From the NCBI RefSeq assembly GCF_000340215.1, contig NW_006921532.1, forward strand, positions 6,259,241 to 6,323,240: a DNA stretch of 64,000 bases, read 5' to 3'. A program made the position numbers and the translations under genes. This DNA is from Pseudocercospora fijiensis CIRAD86. Its lineage: Eukaryota; Ascomycota; Dothideomycetes; Mycosphaerellales; Mycosphaerellaceae. Of the stretch, positions 59,120-64,000 are shown one piece after another; the first letter of the stretch is position 1; the number at the start of each line of letters is the position of its first letter. The notes beneath the pieces were generated by a model, which was given only the letters and a program-made list of their open reading frames with translations, had not been told where the DNA came from and made no database searches.

Positions 59120-60885
59120 ATACCGCCTCGAAAATAGCCCTTATAAGCGGTCTACTACTAGAGATAGCATATATTGTCGCTACGGTCTACGTTGCTAGTA
59201 ACCTCTTACTACTATATTACCTTATAATAGCGCTAAAGCCGAAGAAAGCACCGTCGGTAGCTCGAGCGAGTCGATTACGTAAACTAGTTAAGAAGAAGCT
59301 TCCGGCTTATAAGGAGGCTATTAAAAGGCGCGAGTCGCCGAAGAAAGGGAAGGCAAAAGTAGTAAAGAGGTCGGTAGCGGCGGAGGCGGCTTTAAAGAAG
59401 TTTAGTTAGGCGCGCGTATTTAATACTTAGGCGTATAGAGAATTCTCGGACCTCTTATTAGAGCGCGCGTTAACAGTAGTTAGTAATAATAATAGTAACG
59501 GCGGTAGTAATAGTAGTAGTAAGAAGGATATAGAAGGTAAAGTCGCGCCTAGCAAGTTAACGACTATAGGCGAGGCGCCTAGCAATTAGCTAGCGTAACG
59601 GCTTATAAACTAGAGGTTAATAGATAAAGGAGATATTAAGACTACCTCGCACGACTCTCGTAACGACCTTTACTATAAGCAGTATTAGCGCCTTCTTAGC
59701 GGCAACTAGGTCCTTAGAACTAAGAATAAGGAATAGTATAGTGCCGCTACTTAGCCTACTAAAGATGCTTTCTACTAGGTAGTTAATAAGGCTAAGAAGC
59801 AAGGTCTCTTTATTAGAAGCTATATACTAGTCGTGTCCGCTACGAGTATAAAGAAGGCCGATTGGTTCTACTAAAGTTAGAAGCAAAGTAGTAAGTTAAA
59901 CGGCTATTCGAAGAGCGTTTCTATACTAATCTCTCCTAGCTAAGGATTATAGTAAAGCACTTAATACCGCTCTTGAATTTGAATACGAAGGTCGAGACAA
60001 GGTCCGTATTAATATTAAGTTTAAAACAGCAGCGAAGGACGCCCTCGCTAGCGCTGTTCTTAAAGTTAGCAAACTAAAGCTAAACGACTAACAAGCTATA
60101 GACGGTCTTACCTATATTGCAGAAGAACGAAGGTCTAGTAACTATAAGACTAAGCTCTAAGCTAACTATATATATACTCTTAGCACCTATAAGAACTATA
60201 GCGGCTACTACTATTATCCTAAGAATACGCTAAATACGGAGATTTATTATTACTAGTTCTATACCGAGGCTTTAAACCTATAGTCTTACGCTCTTGCTAT
60301 ATAGCAAGAAGGAGTTAGTCTTAAGAAGCCGCCGGAGTTGGCTTTTATAAAGATAAAGGATTATAAGGACAAGATATTAAGTAGTAAGCTAAAGGGCTCT
60401 ACTAGCATACTTGCTAATTTAAAGATAGTAGAGCTTCCTTAAACACTAGCCGTTTAACGAGGCCGTAATAACATTGATCCTAGTGCTATTGTCCGAGAGA
60501 CTATATCGAGTCTACTTCCGGTCCTTCGTAGACAACTAGCCGCCGCCGAGCCTGCCGTTATACTACCTCCGGCTGTTATAGAAGAGTCTCCTATTCTAGT
60601 CCGTATTATAGCACAGATTAGAACGCCTATCTTAAGCCTTACTCGACAGTTCTTTAAGTATGCTATATAGCAATACGAATAGTCTAATCTAGAAGAAGTT
60701 AGAGACTTTAAGAAGATTAAGTTACACTTCCTTACTAAGAAATAGGACTGTAATTAAATAATGCGTATCTCTAAGAAGTACTAGAAGGAAGAACTTGGCT
60801 TCTTTAAAGGCTATAGACGACGGTTGCTTAATACATTAAAGCGCTTTTAGAAGATTAAGTTATCTAAGAGGTTAGAGAAGTGATA
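59120..60885 (+). pseudogene. Passenger coding region of the Tc1-type element, unknown function
   Basis: Opposite to the transposase, two coding-like frames with only RIP-type stops follow each other. The first (about 59120-59940) encodes a hydrophobic span (ISGLLLEIAYIVATVYVA, SNLLLLYYLIIAL) followed at once by a basic segment (KPKKAPSVARASRLRKLVKK) and a charged region. The second (about 59940-60885) has ALEFEYEGRDKVRINIKFKT and a Pro/Val/Ile-rich part, ending with a Lys-rich tail. The first looks like a membrane-anchored protein with a basic flank. They may be two exons of one gene or two genes. No family recognised. Confidence 0.45.
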
Positions 60886-61239
60886 GGTTTGAATAATAAT
60901 AACGACATTAATAACGGAGTAACGGCTGTTTTCTTTAGTTCAGATTAGTATAGGGTTTATATAGGAAAGGGAAACAAAGTAGCTTATTAATTGCTCCGTT
61001 GCGTATGTCTTAATTATCGTTGCCGCCCTTCGAGTCCTCCGCTAAAAAGTAAAGTTTGTAAGCGGAGCGCTTAGCGCGGGGCTTAGCATTCCGTACTACC
61101 CCTTCGAAATTCGAAAACATCCGCTATACTGCTCCGACTATTATAAAATTAATAGCGGAGCTTCTATTAGACATTATCTTAATATTGCGCATTTTTAATA
61201 GTATAATTTGGTCGTATAGTAGTAGTATTCTGCCGCTTA

Positions 61240-62300
61240 GAGGTGCAGGTTGTTAAGCTCGAAGCCTAACTTAGTTGCTTCGTCGTCAAATACGCTATTA
61301 ACGTTATAACCGCTATATCTAAAGAGTCCGGTTATATTAAGGCTAGCTATATGCTTAAGAGCCTATCTAAGGAAGTCGGCAAAGCACTTAAAGTCCTTCT
61401 ATAGGTGCTTATTCTTCTTAAGCTATCTTTTAAGTATTGCGAAGGTCTATTCTATTAGGTTAAGGTCTAGCGAGTATAGCGGCAAGTACTCTAATCTATA
61501 GCCGGCTAACTGTATTATCTCTTCTACCCTATCGCTATAGTAGATTAAGGCGTTGTCTATTACAAAGATTATCTCCTAGCCCTTAACGAGAGGTAGTACT
61601 TTATTTTCTAGCTAGTCGTTAAAGGTAACTTAATCTACGGCGCCTTCTATACAAAGAGTGCAGTTAAGATAGCTATTAATCGTTAAAGCCGGCAATACTA
61701 AGGTACGTCGTTGCCTTTGCGCGTACTAGAAATCGTAGCAATCTATACCTCTTAGAGACTAACTATATTTCCGGTAAGTAGTCTTCTTATTAGAGGCCGT
61801 CTCGTTAATAAAGACTAACTTATTAACAGGCTATTTCTAGCTCCTAGTATGCTATACGGCTCTTGCTATCGGATTGCGCTCCTTCGCGATATACTTTAAC
61901 TGTTTCCGAGTCTATTCGAGCCGATTAGTAAGCGTACGCTAAACACTCGAAGGATACAGTTCTACGCTAAATTTATTATATAACGCTATATATATCTCTT
62001 TAAGGAATAAGTCTAGTCGATTAGATAGGTATTCCTTTAACTATGCGTCTATCTCCTTCGTTATCTTCCTTATATAGCGCTTCTTCTTCTTCTTACTAGG
62101 CGACGGTAGTAGGTCCGGATCTAGTATATATACCTTACTAAACAGCTCCTAACACTTCCGCTATCGATATATCGTCGCTATACTCGCTCTAGTCTTCGAA
62201 ACAATAGTTAGAACGTTAGAATTAGCTTTAAAATAGAGTACTGCGAGTCTAGTAGTCTTAGAGGGCAGGCGGCGAGGTATAGCGGCGTAGGAAGGCGTAG
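61240..62300 (-). pseudogene. Tc1/mariner DDE transposase, RIP-inactivated
   Basis: The N-terminal helix-turn-helix region includes RASIATIYR and a KKKKKRYIRKITKEID stretch. The catalytic domain has VFINETASNKKTTYRKY, where the family has VFIDES, so the first catalytic Asp is now Asn (GAC to AAC type change). LPALTINSYLNCTLCIEGAV, FVIDNALIYYSD (second Asp kept) and LEYLPLYSLDLNLIE (third Asp kept, Pro to Leu changes around it) follow. About eight RIP-type stops interrupt the frame. The order and motifs fit fungal Tc1/mariner transposases of the DDE_3 Pfam group. Confidence 0.85.
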
Positions 62301-62476
62301 AACATACACAATAATACCTTAACGTCCGTATTTAACGGCTATACTATTAACATAGTTAAAAATTCAGTGTTAGAGTGAGTATGCTTAGAAATAGGACAAA
62401 ATGGCTGATTTACTAGCAAAATCTTGGTAGGGTTTCCCAGGTCTTAGCATTCTCAACCTAAACGCAATTAAGAGTA

Positions 62477-62870
62477 TTCTCAAAGGTGGTATTCGTGGTA
62501 TTCGTGCCTTTCCAAGCGGTGATTCCGCCTCCACAACTTCGCAACAAGAGCCGCGATTTCTCTATCCAGAGCGTGCCGAAGCCATCTATTGTAACCATCA
62601 TCAGTGATAAAACCGAAAACCCTTGTGGACGATGATTGGGACGAAAAGAACTCACACAAAAAATCCGTCTGTCCTGCCACAATACTCCCAAACATATACA
62701 CATTCCCCAACTTCCCAACATAAACCTATATCGATTTCTCGTCATCAGCTGAAACCCTCCTCATCCATGACTTGGGTCGATACGTATACATACCGTATCC
62801 TGCCTACTCCCCACCCCACAATTGCCAATACCTTCCACTTTTCTATAACCACCACAGAGGAGATACCCGG
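62477..62870 (-). pseudogene. Pectinesterase (CE8), middle part on the far side of the transposon
   Basis: Read leftward: an exon ending at 62794 contains GVGSRQDT (the QDT motif), followed by intron 62793-62726 (GTATGT...ATATAG). The next exon, 62725-62656, has VYVGKLGNVYMFGSIVAGQT and the Asp motif TDFL. Intron 62655-62586 (GTGAGT...CAATAG) follows, then exon 62585-62477 with YGFGTLWIEKS and CGGGITAWKGTN, up to the TA insertion site. Both introns splice in frame, and taking out the element with one TA would leave the reading frame continuous. The N-terminal 100 or so residues and signal peptide were not found further right, so the 5' end is lost or too diverged to see. Confidence 0.75.
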
Positions 62871-63568
62871 CGCCGGCATCTCGTTAAAGGAGTCGAACCT
62901 CTATAATTTCGCTCGATCTGTATAGTGCCTTCCTTCGACAGCAATCAGCACCGCGCCTGCCCAATTCAAGGGGAGAGCGTGCGAGGACTGGGTATAGTCT
63001 ATGCTTACTTTCACCCCGGTCTATGAGGAATTAGGTAGACAATTCATTCTTGCTCGTGAATCGTGGTATTGATGAGCGAAGAGACGGAGAATTGGAGCAC
63101 TCGTTCAAATGATTTCTTGCTTGGGCGTACGTTTCAATAAAGGATCGCATTAAGTGTACAGTGTAATCAAGAGGCCGACTCGCCGAGTATTATTCGAGGG
63201 CGAGAACCCGGAAGTGTAGGGTGAGAACCCGGCAGAAAAGGGTAAACGCTCCACTAATGAGCCAACAGAGTGGGATTGTGCGTATAACGACGTCCAGCTC
63301 TTGCTTTTATGCTTAATATTATTCGATTGACCGCGTCTATCACTGCGAGGGAAGGCGTAATCAGGTCAGTGTGGACAGCAGGACTTTCTCCACTTCCCCT
63401 TCATCGCACATACTATGGTCAAGGTAAGAGAAGATGGGTTTTCATTATCATATAAAGTCGACGCTAAAGAGAGGGAGAGAGCTGCGTGGGAACATCTTCC
63501 TTTTGCTCTCCAAACCAAATCGAACATCATCAACAATTAGTAAGACCCTTTCCCATTCCAGGTTCTCA
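62871..63568. other. Intergenic, no supported gene
   Basis: It should contain the start of the pectinesterase gene if that were complete, but no signal peptide or N-terminal CE8 sequence is visible. There are two short near-repeats, GAGAACCCGG, near 63202 and 63222. Confidence 0.4.
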
Positions 63569-64000
63569 TTACACCAAATCCATCTCTTCACCACCTTTCC
63601 TCACCCCCCTCGTCCTCTTCGGCACATCATAAGGATCCTGATCCTGCTGAAAAATGTCCGTAGCAGGCCCATCATGCCGTCGACTAACATTCCCCGCCTC
63701 AGGAATCGGTCCAAGAGCCGTACTCTCTTTCCTAGGAACAAAACTCGGAGGTCTCGTCATAGGCGGAGTAATCTCATTAATACTCGTATTTCGACTATCC
63801 GGCAAGATGCCGACGCCATGAGGATCAGGCATGGCAGGCACAGGTTCGTCAAAACTGTCCGAACCCGCACGACGTTGTTTTTCGGATTCCAGCGGTCGAC
63901 CGAAGGATTTGCGTTTTGTTTCCAGCATGAAGAAAGGTTGTTCTCCGATGCTTGGATTGCGCATCGCGCGTCGAGGATGGCGGATGAAGAAGAGCCAGCC
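63569..64000 (-). CDS. C-terminal tail of a probable membrane protein, cut by the window edge
   Basis: The frame is open from 64000 (GWLFFIRHPRRAMRNPS) to a stop at 63569 and has no start in the window; an internal Met at 63964 is unlikely to be the start. The first residues look like the end of a hydrophobic span followed by basic residues. The rest is a soluble, disordered tail (Pro/Ser/Arg-rich, with VPKRTRGVRKGGEEMD near the end). This is the usual look of cytosolic tails of fungal multi-pass proteins. The family cannot be told from the tail alone. Confidence 0.55.
   Translation of the reverse strand, partial: GWLFFIRHPRRAMRNPSIGEQPFFMLETKRKSFGRPLESEKQRRAGSDSFDEPVPAMPDPHGVGILPDSRNTSINEITPPMTRPPSFVPRKESTALGPIPEAGNVSRRHDGPATDIFQQDQDPYDVPKRTRGVRKGGEEMDLV

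Larger units (their letters stand above)
59017..62476 (-). mobile_element. Tc1/mariner-type transposon (3456 bp) inside the pectinesterase gene
   Basis: Inverted ends CTCTTAATTGCGTTTAGG (59019) and its reverse complement (to 62474) continue for about 26 bp with very few mismatches, flanked by TA at both sides (59017-59018, 62475-62476). The minus strand encodes a DDE_3-type transposase. The plus strand carries a second coding-like region (about 59120-60885). The interior is RIP-mutated while the flanking host sequence is not, so base composition switches exactly at the element edges. At 3.4 kb it is about twice the usual Tc1 length. Confidence 0.9.

Noticed and set aside
62870..62935. B-box-like GGTTCGACTCC on the minus strand, suggesting a tRNA
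   Set aside because: No matching acceptor 5' half or A-box at the right distance, and the neighbouring sequence is upstream of the pectinesterase exon, so it is probably chance.

Overview
The window looks like nuclear DNA of a filamentous ascomycete, most probably a plant-associated Dothideomycete (Mycosphaerellales-like). The genes carry short GT-AG introns of about 47-71 nt. The protein families fit this (CFEM-type surface protein, secreted dipeptidyl-peptidase V, fungal CE8 pectinesterase, mitochondrial acetolactate synthase). The repeats carry the signature of repeat-induced point mutation (RIP): CpA/TpG almost absent, TpA very abundant, and coding frames interrupted almost only by TAG/TAA.

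Layout. (1) 1-8497: RIP-inactivated Ty3/gypsy-type LTR element lacking its 5' end: protease, RT, RNase H and integrase, then a 917-codon extra frame of unknown function, a polypurine tract and a probable LTR. (2) About 8530-10130: minus-strand remnant of a Tad1-like LINE (zinc-knuckle ORF1 and the start of ORF2). (3) 10155-34791: two equal-length direct copies (8066 bp each) of an unclassified repeat, separated by an 8.5 kb Helitron that sits exactly at their junction. (4) About 35.4-58.5 kb: ordinary gene-rich DNA without RIP. (5) 59017-62476: RIP-damaged Tc1/mariner-type element with TA target duplication that splits a pectinesterase gene and carries an extra, oppositely oriented coding region. 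(6) 62.9-64 kb: short intergenic stretch and the C-terminal end of a gene leaving the window.

Genes in the unique part: a C2H2-like zinc-finger protein of a fungal family; dipeptidyl-peptidase V; a four-pass membrane protein; an F-box-like family protein; a hypothetical protein; a GPI-anchored CFEM-like protein; a small probably mitochondrial protein; a RING E3 ligase followed by a decayed RING paralogue; a small unknown protein tail-to-tail with a TRAPPC12-like TPR protein (their stop codons share one CTAG); acetolactate synthase (ILV2) divergent from TRAPPC12; a 180 bp MITE; a small Cys-containing unknown protein. They do not form a metabolic cluster; they look like ordinary housekeeping and secretome genes beside a heterochromatic repeat block. 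Exon limits and starts were read by eye and several are models rather than certainties. The 8066 bp repeat, the extra retroelement frame and the passenger genes of the Helitron and the Tc1 element could not be assigned to any family I know.
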